This document shows, piece after piece, positions 33,005 through 41,752 of a DNA stretch of 64,000 nucleotides (its first letter is position 1; the number at the start of each line of letters is the position of its first letter). The notes beneath the pieces were generated by a model, which saw only the letters and a program-made list of their open reading frames with translations, had not been told where the DNA came from and ran no database searches. The DNA is from Microbacterium aoyamense (lineage in GTDB: Bacteria > Actinomycetota > Actinomycetes > Actinomycetales > Microbacteriaceae), in assembly GCF_023155855.1 (NCBI RefSeq), contig NZ_JAKNUT010000008.1, positions 62,001 through 126,000 of the forward strand. Direction: 5' to 3'. Position numbers and translations under genes: made by a program.

Positions 33005-35929
33005 GTGACCACGACCTCTGCGCCGAACCAGGCCACGCCCTCTCGCTCCCGACGCGTCATCGCGATCACTCTGGCGATCATCGCCGCCCTCGTGGTGGCG
33101 TTCTTCGTCTTCGCGAATCTCTACGCCGACTTCCTCTGGTACGACCAGCTCGGCTTCGAGAGCGTCCTGCTCACGCAATGGACGGCGCGCGTCGTCATGT
33201 TCGTCGTGGGTTTCCTGGGGATGGCGGTACCCGTCTGGCTGTCGATCCAGCTCGCCTACCGCCTGCGTCCCGTATACGCGCGGCTGAGTTCGCAGCTCGA
33301 CCGCTATCAGGAGGTCGTCGAGCCGCTGCGCCGCCTGGCGATGTGGGGCATCCCGATCTTCTTCGGATTCTTCGCGGGCTTCGCCGCGTCCGCCCAGTGG
33401 GAGACCACCTGGCTGTGGCTGAACGGCGTCCAGACCGCCGTGACCGATCCGCAGTTCCATCTCGACACCGGCTTCTACATGTTCGCGATGCCGTTCTACT
33501 CGGCGCTCGTCGGGTTCCTGTCGGCCGTCCTGCTCATCTGCCTGCTGGTCACGGCGCTCGTGGCCTACCTCTACGGTTCGGTGCGCATCGGCAACCGCGA
33601 ACTGCGCATCTCGAAGGCCGCTCGCGTGCAGCTCGCCATCATCGCCGGTGTCTACCTGCTCGTGCAGGGCGCGAGCATCTGGCTCGATCGCTATCAGACG
33701 CTCGTCGAACCCGGTGCGCAGGGCCGCATCACCGGCCCCGGCTACACCGAGGCGAACGCCGTGATCCAGGGGCAGACGATCCTCGCGATCATCGCCGTCT
33801 TCGTCGCGCTGCTCTTCTTCGTCACCGCGATCATCGGGCGCTGGCGCCTGCCGCTGATCGGCACCGGTCTGCTCATCGTTTCGGCGATCGTGCTCGGCAT
33901 CGGGTACCCGTGGGTCGTGACGACGTTCCAGGCGGTGCCGAACCAGAAGGCCTACGAGAGCCCGTACTACGAGCGCAACCTCAAGATGACGAAAGAGGCG
34001 TACGGCATCGACACGGTCGACAAGACCGAGTTCAGCGCCGAGACGACGGCCGAGGCCGGGCAGCTGCGCGCCGACGCCGATACGACGGCGCAGATCCGCA
34101 TCATGGATCCCGCGATCATCGGCCCCACCGTCCGTCAGCTCGAGCAGTACCGCCAGTACTACCAGTTCGGCGATCCGCTCGACGTCGACCGCTACGAGAT
34201 CGACGGCGAGATGCAGGACACCATCGTCTCGGTGCGCGACCTCAACATGAGCCAGCTCGGAGCGGGTTCGACGTGGGTCAACGAGACCCTCGTCTACACG
34301 CACGGCTACGGCATGATCGCCGCCGCCGGCAACGAGCGCACGGCCGACGGCAATCCGGTCTTCCTCGAGCGAGGCATCCCGGCGACGGGCTTCCTCTCCG
34401 ACAACGAGGACTTCCAGCCGCGCGTCTACTTCGGCGAGTCCTCGCCGACGTACTCGATCGTCGGCGCGCCCGAGGGCACCGACCCGATCGAGCTCGACTA
34501 CCCCTCGGGCGGCGACAGCGCGACGGGTCCGCGCACGACCTTCAGCGGCGACGGCGGGCCGTCGGTCGGCAACATCTTCAACCGCATCATCTACGCGCTG
34601 AAGTTCCAGTCCGAGCAGATCCTCTTCTCCGACGACGTGAACGACGACTCGCAGATCCTCTACGACCGCAACCCGGTCGATCGCGTGCAGAAGGCGGCGC
34701 CGTACCTCGAGCTCGACAGCGACCCGTACCCGACCGTGGTCGACGGCCGCATCAAGTGGGTCGTCGACGGCTACACGCTGAGCGCCAACTACCCGTACTC
34801 GACGACGGTGCCGCTCTCGCAGGCGATCGCGGATTCGAACAACCAGCAGCCGCGGTTCGCGCTGGACGACATCAACTACATCCGCAACTCGGTCAAGGCG
34901 ACGGTCGACGCGTACGACGGCTCGGTCACGCTCTACGCGTGGGATCCCGAAGACCCTATGCTTCAGGCCTGGCAGAACGTGTACCCCTCGACGCTCAAGC
35001 CGATCAGCGACATGTCGGCCGATCTCATCAGCCACGTGCGATACCCGACCGATCTGTTCAAGGTGCAGCGCGCGATGCTGCAGATCTATCACGTCGACGA
35101 CCCGGGCTCGTTCTACGAGCGCGACAACGCGTGGGCGACGCCGGAGGACCCGCAGAACTCCAATACGCTGCAGCCGCCGTACTACCTGACGATGCAGATG
35201 CCGGGGCAGGATGCCGCATCCTTCTCGATGTTCACCTCCTTCATCCCGTCCTCGACGACCGGCACCACGAGCCGAAACGTGCTCATGGGCTACCTCTCGG
35301 CCGACTCCAACGCCGGCCGGGAGGCCGGTGTCAAGGGCGAGGACTACGGCAAGCTCAGGCTGCTCGAGATCTCGGCCGACACCCCGGTGCCCGGACCCGG
35401 CCAGGTGCAGAACCGCTTCGACTCCGACCCCACGGTCTCGCAGCAGATCAACGTGCTCACGATCGGCCAGTCCGAAGTGCTCAACGGCAACCTGCTGACC
35501 CTGCCGGTCGGTGGCGGTCTGCTGTACGTGCAGCCGGTCTTCGTGCAGTCGGCCGAAGGCACGCAGCTGCCGCAGCTGCGCAAGGTGCTCGTCGCATTCG
35601 GCGACGACATCGCCTTCGAGGACACCCTGAACGAAGCGCTCGACGTGCTGTTCGGCGGCGACTCCGGCGTCGACACGGGTGACGGCACCGTCGTGCCGGA
35701 GGAACCCGGTGAGGGAACCCCGACTCCCGAGCCGACCGAGCCCGGCACCGAGACCCCGGGCACGGGTGTCCCGTCGGCCGAGTTCGAGGCGGCGCTCGCC
35801 GATGCGCAGCAGGCCATGCTCGACCGCGACGCGGCGCTCAAGGCGGGCGACCTCACCGCCTTCGCCGAGGCGGACGAGCGCCTGACCGCAGCCGTCAACC
35901 GCCTGCTGACGCTCAGCCCCATGGACTGA
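33005..35929 (+). CDS. UPF0182 family large membrane protein
   Basis: The protein has 974 residues. Seven hydrophobic segments lie within the first 310 residues (signature LYADFLWYDQLGF after the first), followed by a large extracellular region of about 560 residues containing the UPF0182 pattern (NQKAYESPYYERNLKMTKEA; RIMDPAIIGPTVRQLEQYRQYY; RYPTDLFKVQRAMLQIYH) and a Pro/Thr/Glu-rich linker with a short helical tail. The function is unknown; it is the Rv3193c equivalent. It is adjacent to the PDZ/Lon protease gene in many actinobacteria, so the two extracellular proteins may work together. Confidence 0.93.
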   Translation: MTTTSAPNQATPSRSRRVIAITLAIIAALVVAFFVFANLYADFLWYDQLGFESVLLTQWTARVVMFVVGFLGMAVPVWLSIQLAYRLRPVYARLSSQLDRYQEVVEPLRRLAMWGIPIFFGFFAGFAASAQWETTWLWLNGVQTAVTDPQFHLDTGFYMFAMPFYSALVGFLSAVLLICLLVTALVAYLYGSVRIGNRELRISKAARVQLAIIAGVYLLVQGASIWLDRYQTLVEPGAQGRITGPGYTEANAVIQGQTILAIIAVFVALLFFVTAIIGRWRLPLIGTGLLIVSAIVLGIGYPWVVTTFQAVPNQKAYESPYYERNLKMTKEAYGIDTVDKTEFSAETTAEAGQLRADADTTAQIRIMDPAIIGPTVRQLEQYRQYYQFGDPLDVDRYEIDGEMQDTIVSVRDLNMSQLGAGSTWVNETLVYTHGYGMIAAAGNERTADGNPVFLERGIPATGFLSDNEDFQPRVYFGESSPTYSIVGAPEGTDPIELDYPSGGDSATGPRTTFSGDGGPSVGNIFNRIIYALKFQSEQILFSDDVNDDSQILYDRNPVDRVQKAAPYLELDSDPYPTVVDGRIKWVVDGYTLSANYPYSTTVPLSQAIADSNNQQPRFALDDINYIRNSVKATVDAYDGSVTLYAWDPEDPMLQAWQNVYPSTLKPISDMSADLISHVRYPTDLFKVQRAMLQIYHVDDPGSFYERDNAWATPEDPQNSNTLQPPYYLTMQMPGQDAASFSMFTSFIPSSTTGTTSRNVLMGYLSADSNAGREAGVKGEDYGKLRLLEISADTPVPGPGQVQNRFDSDPTVSQQINVLTIGQSEVLNGNLLTLPVGGGLLYVQPVFVQSAEGTQLPQLRKVLVAFGDDIAFEDTLNEALDVLFGGDSGVDTGDGTVVPEEPGEGTPTPEPTEPGTETPGTGVPSAEFEAALADAQQAMLDRDAALKAGDLTAFAEADERLTAAVNRLLTLSPMD

Positions 35930-35947
35930 GCCACCGGCCTCAGACGC

Positions 35948-35981
35948 GAAGCGCGCCGTCCCCTCCCGGGCGGCGCGCTTC
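35948..35981. terminator. Bidirectional hairpin terminator
   Basis: GAAGCGCGCCG (35948-35958) pairs with CGGCGCGCTTC (35971-35981) across a 12-nt loop, between the convergent UPF0182 and crtEb genes. A separate repeat cluster follows at 36003. Confidence 0.75.
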
Positions 35982-36002
35982 CGCGTGCGCCCGGTCCGTT
36001 GC

Positions 36003-36075
36003 GTGTCCCACTTCGCTTCGAATGGATGCCGGATACCGCGCGTTCGTGGGACACGAAGCGCGGGAATGGGGACAC
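36003..36075. repeat. Cluster of GTGTCCCA-type repeats in mixed orientation
   Basis: GTGTCCCA at 36003-36010 (followed by CTTCGCTTCG), inverted TGGGACAC at 36047-36054, and an inverted variant TGGGGACAC at 36067-36075. The middle copy sits in a hairpin TTCGTG-GGA-CACGAA flanked by CGCG. The word CGAATGG (36019-36025) recurs in the cluster at 9968 and GTGTCCCACTTC in the cluster at 62787. Confidence 0.7.
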
Positions 36076-36087
36076 GCGCAGGATTGA

Positions 36088-36975
36088 TCAGGCGGTGAGG
36101 ATCGCGAACCAGATCAGCAGGAGCGTCACGAGGAACCCCGCGAGCTGATTGAGCCACAGGAACCGGTCCCACCCGCGGGTGGCGGTGACCGCGGTCTCGT
36201 CGGTCACGCGTCGGAAGGGCCACACCGTCGCGAGGTAGGGGAGCGCCACCACGGCGGCGAGAGGCCCGGGCCACGTCGTGAAGAGCATGACGACGCCCGC
36301 GGCCGCGTAGCAGGCGAGCGAGAACCAGACCGTCCAGCGCGCGCCGCGCGCGGTCGCGATCGACGAGATGTCCGCTTCGCGGTCGGCCACGACATCCTGC
36401 ACCGCGCCGAAGGCGTGCGAGGCTGCGCCCCACAGCGCGAAGGCGACGATCACGAGGGCGAGCTGCCACGTCCAGACCGCGCCTGCCAGGACGAGTGCGT
36501 ACACGGCCGGCGAGAAGAAGTGGATGCTGCTGGTCACGGAGTCCGCGAACGGGACCTCCTTCAACCGCAGCGGCGGCGCACTGTAGAAGACGACGAAGAA
36601 CAGGCTCGCGGCCAGCACGAGCCACGAGACGGGCGACCCGACGACCACGAGGTACACGACGAAGGGGAGACACGACAGTCCCGCCGCCCACAGCGTGATG
36701 CGGTGCATCCGCCGGTCGAGCACGGCCCCGTGGGCCCCGCCCTTGCGCGGATTGCGCAGATCCGACTCGTAGTCGAACACGTCGTTGATGCCGTACATCG
36801 CGAGGTTGTACGGCACGAGGAAGAAGAGCGTGCCGATGATGAGCGTCGCGTCGATCTCGCGGGTGGTGAGCAGGTAGGCGGCGGCGAACGGGTAGGCGGT
36901 GTTGATCCAGCTGACGGGCCGCGACGAGACGAAGAGCTGCGTCGTGACGTTCCTCGAATCGGATGCCGCGCTCAC
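36088..36975 (-). CDS. crtEb: Lycopene elongase (UbiA-type prenyltransferase)
   Basis: The protein has 295 residues with about eight membrane helices. The prenyl-diphosphate binding motif is NDVFDYESD (first Asp motif), and a second acidic site is GAVQDVVADREAD. In the decaprenoxanthin pathway CrtEb adds two C5 units to lycopene to give flavuxanthin. It is the last gene of the operon. Its GTG start overlaps the crtYf stop (GTGA). The prenyltransferase family alone does not prove substrate, but the neighbouring crtYe/crtYf make the C50 role very likely. Confidence 0.9.
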   Translation of the reverse strand: MSAASDSRNVTTQLFVSSRPVSWINTAYPFAAAYLLTTREIDATLIIGTLFFLVPYNLAMYGINDVFDYESDLRNPRKGGAHGAVLDRRMHRITLWAAGLSCLPFVVYLVVVGSPVSWLVLAASLFFVVFYSAPPLRLKEVPFADSVTSSIHFFSPAVYALVLAGAVWTWQLALVIVAFALWGAASHAFGAVQDVVADREADISSIATARGARWTVWFSLACYAAAGVVMLFTTWPGPLAAVVALPYLATVWPFRRVTDETAVTATRGWDRFLWLNQLAGFLVTLLLIWFAILTA

Positions 36976-37289
36976 GCGTCCGCCTTGCCGCGGTCACGGC
37001 GGCGCAGCAGCGTGTGCACGGCCGGCACGAGGAACGCCGCGCAGATCGCGTACGAGAAGTCCTCGATGGGGGCGAGGCCGATCCGCAGTCCGCTCAGGTG
37101 CTCTTCGGGATAGGTGAACAGCCCCGCCGCGATCATCAGATTGTCGAAGACGGCGGTGAGCAGGAACAATGCGGCCGCCGTGAGGGAGGAGAGCGCCATG
37201 CGGTGACCGAAGTCGGGACGACGGATCGTCGAGAGTGCGACGATCGCGGTGACGACGGCGAAGGGGATGACCAGAAGCGGGTAGGTCAT
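36972..37289 (-). CDS. crtYf: C50 carotenoid epsilon-cyclase subunit
   Basis: The protein has 105 residues with three hydrophobic segments and the cyclase motif LAPIEDFSYAICAAFLVP, typical of the small heterodimeric CrtY-type cyclases. With CrtYe it would cyclise flavuxanthin to decaprenoxanthin. ATG at 37289 overlaps the crtYe stop (ATGA) and its stop overlaps crtEb, so the three are translationally coupled. Confidence 0.88.
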   Translation of the reverse strand: MTYPLLVIPFAVVTAIVALSTIRRPDFGHRMALSSLTAAALFLLTAVFDNLMIAAGLFTYPEEHLSGLRIGLAPIEDFSYAICAAFLVPAVHTLLRRRDRGKADA

Positions 37290-37624
37290 GCCGCGCCCTC
37301 GGCATCTCCGCGGCGCAGCAGCCGGTCGATCCCGCCGTAGACGACGAGGGCGAGGTAACACAGGAACGCGAGGAAGAACGGCTCCTCGAGGGGCAGCTCG
37401 GGCGCGAGATCGACGTCGAGCAGCGCGGGGGAGCCGCCCTTGACGAAGATGCCCAGTGCGATGCCCGCGGCATCCCACGCCAGGAAGAACGCCGTGCCGA
37501 TCGCGACGGCCACCGCCGTGCGCCCCGGACTGCGCCACGCGGCGAGGCGGAACCGCCAGTCGAGGGCGCCCACGCCCGCGGCACTCAGCAGGATGATCGC
37601 GAGATACAGGCCGGGCACGCTCAC
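37286..37624 (-). CDS. crtYe: C50 carotenoid epsilon-cyclase subunit
   Basis: The protein has 112 residues with three membrane segments and the motif LAPELPLEEPFFLAFLCYLALV, the partner half of the heterodimeric cyclase. The GTG at 37624 overlaps the crtI stop (GTGA), which decides between it and a second GTG two codons later at 37618. The pairing and order crtYe-crtYf-crtEb matches the Corynebacterium glutamicum decaprenoxanthin operon. Confidence 0.88.
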   Translation of the reverse strand: MSVPGLYLAIILLSAAGVGALDWRFRLAAWRSPGRTAVAVAIGTAFFLAWDAAGIALGIFVKGGSPALLDVDLAPELPLEEPFFLAFLCYLALVVYGGIDRLLRRGDAEGAA

Positions 37625-39186
37625 ACTCTCGCACGATCGGGCTCGGGCAGGGGACCCGGTGTGCGATCGCCACGCAGGCGCTTGAGCACGAGTTCGGCCG
37701 AGATCAGGCACATCGGCAGACCGATGCCCGGAAGAGCGGAAGCCCCCGCGTACAAGAGCCCGCTGACCTTCTTCGAGGCGTTGCGCGGACGGAACACCGC
37801 GCTCTGTCCGAGGGTGTGCGCGAGTCCGAGCGCGTTGCCGCGCCACGCGTGCAGGTCCGCGGCGAAGTCGCCGGGAGCGATCGTGCGGCGGACGACGATG
37901 CGATCGGCGAGGTCCGGGATGCCGCAGCGCGCGGCGATCTGGGCGATCACGTGATCGGCGGCCGCCTCGATCCGCGGATCGCCGTCGCCGTCCTCGCCGC
38001 CCCGTCCGAGCGTGGGATCGGCGGGGATCGGCACGAGGACGAAGAGATTCTCGGATCCGGTCGGCGCGACGCTCGGATCGGTCGCGCTGGGGCGGCAGAC
38101 GTACAGCGATGCCGGATCCGGGATGCGCGAGGGCGTGCCGAAGATGTCGTCGAAGTTCGCCTTCCAGTCCTCGGCGAACAGGAGCGTGTGATGCGCGAGC
38201 TGGGGGAGCGCGCCCTCGACGCCGAGGAGCACCAGGAGCGCTCCCGGACTCGGCGTGCGCTTCGTCCACCACGACTCGGGATAGCTCTGCAGCTCGCGGG
38301 GGAGCAGCGCCGTCTCGGTGTGATGGAGGTCGGCGGTCGAGACGACGAGCTCGGCCGCGTGCCGCGTGCCGTCTGCGAGACGGATGCCGGTGGCCGCGGC
38401 ATCCGTCGTCTCGATCTGGACGACGTCGGCGCCCGTCATGATCTCGACGCCTTCGGCGCGCGCGAGGCGCTCGATCGCACGGATCACCTCGGTGAACCCT
38501 CCGCGCGGGTAGAGCACGCCCTCGTCGAGGTCGAGATGGCTCATGAGGTGGTAGAGGCTCGGGACGCCGTAAGGGGACCCGCCGAGGAACACGGCGGGGT
38601 AGCCGAGGATCTGCCGCAACCGTCGATCCGTGAAGCGTCGGTCGATGTACGACGCGAGCGAGCGGGTGAGCAGGGGAGCGAGCGTCGGGAGCCGCCGGAC
38701 GACGGCAGGGTCGCGCAGGCCGGCCGTGGACTCATACGTGTCGTAGAGGAACCGGTTCACGGCGAGGCCGTAGGCGTCGCCCGCCGAGTCGAGGTACGCG
38801 TCGAGGGCCGCGCCCGCACCGGGCTCGATGGCGTCGAAGAGCGCGGTCGCGTGCGCGCGCCCCGACCGCACGTCCACCGGTGCCCCCGCGGACCCCGAAT
38901 AGACGCGATAGGCGGGGTCGAGGGGTGCGAGCTCGAGCTCGGCCTCCGCCGATGTGCCGAGCAGGGCGAAGAAGTGCTCGAACACCTCGGGCATGAGGTA
39001 CCAGCTCGGGCCCGTGTCGAAGCGGAAGCCGTCCTTCTCCCACGATCCGGCGCGACCGCCGATGTCGTCCCGGCCCTCGACGATCGTGACGCTCCATCCG
39101 TCGCGCGCGAGCAGGGCGCCCGTCGCGAGTCCGGCGATCCCCGCGCCGATGACGATCGCGCGCCCCGGCTCCCGCCGGGCGCTCAC
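37621..39186 (-). CDS. crtI: Phytoene desaturase
   Basis: The protein has 521 residues. N-terminal FAD-binding VIGAGIAGLATGALLARDG and GRDDIGGRAGSWEKDGFRFD, GPSWYLMPEVFE, substrate-side PYGVPSLYHLM and the C-terminal CrtI signature GLLYAGASALPGIGLPMCLISAELV. It converts phytoene to lycopene in four desaturations at the membrane. GTG start overlaps the crtB stop (GTGA). Confidence 0.94.
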   Translation of the reverse strand: MSARREPGRAIVIGAGIAGLATGALLARDGWSVTIVEGRDDIGGRAGSWEKDGFRFDTGPSWYLMPEVFEHFFALLGTSAEAELELAPLDPAYRVYSGSAGAPVDVRSGRAHATALFDAIEPGAGAALDAYLDSAGDAYGLAVNRFLYDTYESTAGLRDPAVVRRLPTLAPLLTRSLASYIDRRFTDRRLRQILGYPAVFLGGSPYGVPSLYHLMSHLDLDEGVLYPRGGFTEVIRAIERLARAEGVEIMTGADVVQIETTDAAATGIRLADGTRHAAELVVSTADLHHTETALLPRELQSYPESWWTKRTPSPGALLVLLGVEGALPQLAHHTLLFAEDWKANFDDIFGTPSRIPDPASLYVCRPSATDPSVAPTGSENLFVLVPIPADPTLGRGGEDGDGDPRIEAAADHVIAQIAARCGIPDLADRIVVRRTIAPGDFAADLHAWRGNALGLAHTLGQSAVFRPRNASKKVSGLLYAGASALPGIGLPMCLISAELVLKRLRGDRTPGPLPEPDRARV

Positions 39187-40070
39187 GCGCGCGCCCCGCG
39201 CGGTGATCCGCCGAGCATCGCGCGCACCGCGATCCGCGCCTTCACGGCATCCGGTACGCGCACGCGCATGGATCCGTCGTCCGATCGCCGCAACCGCTCG
39301 GACAGCGCGGCGAACAGATCGTGCGCGGCCGTCACCGCGCGGCGGCAGTCGGCAGGGAGGAGCGGGATGACGGATGCCGCGGCCGCGAGGTCGCCGTCGA
39401 TGCGGTCGAGCACGGCCGCGCGCGTCGTGGCGCCGGTCGAGACCCCGAGGTAGTCGCGGCCGAGCGCGGCTTCGTCATGATCGAGATCGCGGAGGAAGTT
39501 GACGTCCTGGAACGCCGCTCCGAGTCGTCGTGCGCCGTCGACGAGCACGTCGGCAGGGGCGGTGGGATGCTTCGACCCCGCGTTGACGAAGACCTGCAGG
39601 CACATGAGCCCGACGACCTCGGCCGAGCCGTAGACGTAGGCGTCGTGCGAGGCGTCGTCGTGGTCGTACGTCGACAGGTCGGTGCGCATCGACGCGAAGA
39701 ACGGGCGGACGAGGTCGGCGCCGATGCCGCATTCGCGGGCCGTGAGCGCGAACGCGTGCACGACGAGGTTCGCGCTGAACCCGCGGTCGATCGCCCGCAG
39801 CGTCTCGATCTCGAGTTCGTCGAGCACGGCCTCGGCTTCGGTGGGGCTGAGGCCCGCGGCCTCGGCCGGCCCGTCGACGATCTCGTCGGCGACACGGACG
39901 AGCGCGTAGATGCTCCGCACGTGCGGGCGCGGGCGCGCGCCGAGCAGGCGGCACGCGAGGCCGAACGACGTCGAATACTGCGAGATGACGGCGGCCGCGG
40001 CATCCCGAGCCGTCTCGTCGTACAGCGCGAGACTCGTGGGCACGCCGCGGCGGACGGTGCGATCGGTCAC
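39183..40070 (-). CDS. crtB: Phytoene synthase
   Basis: The protein has 295 residues. The two aspartate-rich sites are present: VRVADEIVDGP (DEIVD) and the second motif AAFQDVNFLRDLDHDEAALGRDYLG. It joins two geranylgeranyl diphosphates to phytoene. The GTG start at 40070 overlaps the crtE stop by 4 nt. Confidence 0.94.
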   Translation of the reverse strand: MTDRTVRRGVPTSLALYDETARDAAAAVISQYSTSFGLACRLLGARPRPHVRSIYALVRVADEIVDGPAEAAGLSPTEAEAVLDELEIETLRAIDRGFSANLVVHAFALTARECGIGADLVRPFFASMRTDLSTYDHDDASHDAYVYGSAEVVGLMCLQVFVNAGSKHPTAPADVLVDGARRLGAAFQDVNFLRDLDHDEAALGRDYLGVSTGATTRAAVLDRIDGDLAAAASVIPLLPADCRRAVTAAHDLFAALSERLRRSDDGSMRVRVPDAVKARIAVRAMLGGSPRGARA

Positions 40071-41122
40071 GGGACGCGGTCCTCCACTCGGTTCGCGAGC
40101 ACGCGCAGCAGGTCTCCCGCCGGCGTCGGCAGCGTCGGGTCGTCCGCGGTGAACCGCACGCGCGCGAGGGTGTCGTCGATGAGCCCGCGCAGCTGCTGCC
40201 GGGCGCCGCTCTCATCGAGCATGCGCTGTGCCTCGCGGATCGCGATGGGGCCCGTGTGGGCGACCGCGAGGGCGTCGCTGACGCGCGGCCACGCGGTCGT
40301 CCCGCGCGCGAGCGCGACGAGCGGCGTCTGCTTCGCCTCGCGCAGGTCGCCGCCGGTCTCGCGACCCGCCTGCTCCTCGGACCCGAAGGCGCCGATCAGG
40401 TCGTCGACCAGCTGGAACGCGAGACCGAGATCGCCGCCCGCTTCCTCCAGCACCGTCAGGGCGTCGGCGTCCGCTCCCGCGAGCACAGCGCCGGCCGCGA
40501 GGGGCGCGCGGAACGAATACACCGCCGTCTTGTTGAACGCGGTCTCGAGCAGCGCAGAGGCTTCGGCCGTGCCCGATGTGACGCTGTTCTCGACATCCGC
40601 GAGTTCGCCCGCAGCCGAGACGTAGACCGCGTCGTCGAGCAGTGCGTAGAGGCGCGCCCGCAGGTCCGCGGGGACATCGGCGAGGGCGATGAGTCGTGAG
40701 GCCTCGTGCAGCAGCAGGTCGCCCGCCAGGATCGCTGCGGCATCGCCGAGCAACGCAGCGCCCGCGGCATCCGCCCCCTGCGCGGCGCCGCGCTCGCGGA
40801 ACTCTCCGGCGATGTTCGGGATGCCGCGGCGCACGGTGTCGTGATCGATGACGTCGTCGTGCACGACGAACGCCGTATGGAGCAGTTCGAACGCGGCAGC
40901 CACCGGGTAGAGGCCGTGCGCACGCGCGGAGTCGCCGCCGAAGGCCTCGTACGCCGCGACGACCAGCGCAGGTCGCAGGCGCTTGCCGCCCGCCGAGGCG
41001 CGCGCCACTGCGAGACCGAGTGCGGCGAACCCACCGCCGAGCGCCTCCGCGCGACCGCGCAGTCGCGTGATCGCGTCGTTGATCGCGTCGTCGATCGCCG
41101 CGCGCGTCGGAGGATCGATCAT
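40067..41122 (-). CDS. crtE: Geranylgeranyl diphosphate synthase (polyprenyl synthetase family)
   Basis: The protein has 351 residues. First Asp-rich motif VVHDDVIDHD; second site AFQLVDDLIGAFG, in which the last Asp of DDxxD is Gly, as I recall for corynebacterial CrtE. GGKRLRPALV marks the substrate-binding Lys/Arg. It supplies C20 diphosphate to CrtB. The ATG at 41122 overlaps the idi stop (ATGA). Confidence 0.9.
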   Translation of the reverse strand: MIDPPTRAAIDDAINDAITRLRGRAEALGGGFAALGLAVARASAGGKRLRPALVVAAYEAFGGDSARAHGLYPVAAAFELLHTAFVVHDDVIDHDTVRRGIPNIAGEFRERGAAQGADAAGAALLGDAAAILAGDLLLHEASRLIALADVPADLRARLYALLDDAVYVSAAGELADVENSVTSGTAEASALLETAFNKTAVYSFRAPLAAGAVLAGADADALTVLEEAGGDLGLAFQLVDDLIGAFGSEEQAGRETGGDLREAKQTPLVALARGTTAWPRVSDALAVAHTGPIAIREAQRMLDESGARQQLRGLIDDTLARVRFTADDPTLPTPAGDLLRVLANRVEDRVP

Positions 41123-41673
41123 GATGCCCGTCGCTGTGGGAGTCGGCCCGCGTCGAAGATGTGCAGTTGTCGGGACTGCAGAACGAGCCACGGGCTGAAA
41201 GCCCAGGGCGTCGCATCGATGGATGTCGCGAGATCCACCGGATCCACCCACTGGGCGTCGATGACCTCGAGTGGATTGAGGGTGAGCTCGTCGCTCGTGC
41301 GCGCCGTGTACACGGGGCAGACCTCGTGCTCGACGATGCCGCTCGCGTCGGTCGCCCGATAGCGGAACAGGGGGAGTGCGAGCTCGAGGTCGGTGAGCGT
41401 GATCCCGAGCTCATGTTCGGCGCGCCGGTGCACGGCGGCGATCACGGGTTCTGCCGGCTTCGGGTGGCCGCAGAACGAGTTGCTCCAGATTCCCGGCCAC
41501 GTCTTCTTGCCGAGCGCGCGGCGTGTCACGAGCACCTGACCGTCGTCGTTCATGACGTGGCACGAGAATGCCAAGTGGAGGGCGGTGTCGGTGCCGTGCA
41601 CGCTGCTTTTCGGCGCTGTGCCGATGGGTCGGCCTTCGTCGTCGAGCAGGACGACGTGCTCGGTGTCGACCAT
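41119..41673 (-). CDS. idi: Isopentenyl-diphosphate delta-isomerase, type 1
   Basis: The protein has 184 residues with the Nudix-like fold: LHLAFSCHVMNDDGQVLVTRRALGKKTWPGIWSNSFCGHPKPAE contains the catalytic Cys (SFCGHP), and RRAEHELGI and IVEHEVCPVY provide the glutamate and metal ligands. It converts IPP to DMAPP. It is the first gene of the crt operon and has a strong ribosome-binding site (AAGGAGG) 6 nt before the ATG. Confidence 0.93.
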   Translation of the reverse strand: MVDTEHVVLLDDEGRPIGTAPKSSVHGTDTALHLAFSCHVMNDDGQVLVTRRALGKKTWPGIWSNSFCGHPKPAEPVIAAVHRRAEHELGITLTDLELALPLFRYRATDASGIVEHEVCPVYTARTSDELTLNPLEVIDAQWVDPVDLATSIDATPWAFSPWLVLQSRQLHIFDAGRLPQRRAS

Positions 41674-41689
41674 GGAGTCCTCCTTGAAT

Positions 41690-41708
41690 TCGCTAGTTTA
41701 TCTAGCGA
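41690..41708. promoter_or_regulatory. Operator-like palindrome over the crt operon promoter
   Basis: TCGCTAG-TTTAT-CTAGCGA, 7-bp perfect arms around a 5-nt AT-rich centre, in the 79-bp gap between idi and the divergent MarR gene. The minus-strand sequence TAAACT (41700-41695) inside it can serve as the crt -10 box, 21 nt before the idi ATG. A protein bound here would block crt transcription. Confidence 0.7.
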
Positions 41709-41752
41709 TCAGCGTGTGCACGATGATACAAGGGGAGGGAGGGAGTGTCCAC

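Noticed and set aside
32810..36997. A 1395-codon open frame antisense to UPF0182
   Set aside because: It runs through the crtEb 5' end, the repeat cluster and the whole UPF0182 gene; composition is that of a shadow frame, and UPF0182 motifs on the plus strand are unambiguous.
41100..41130. tRNA-like or riboswitch structure at the idi/crtE junction (GGAGGATCGATCATGATGCC)
   Set aside because: It is only a run of GATC palindromes spanning overlapping stop and start codons.
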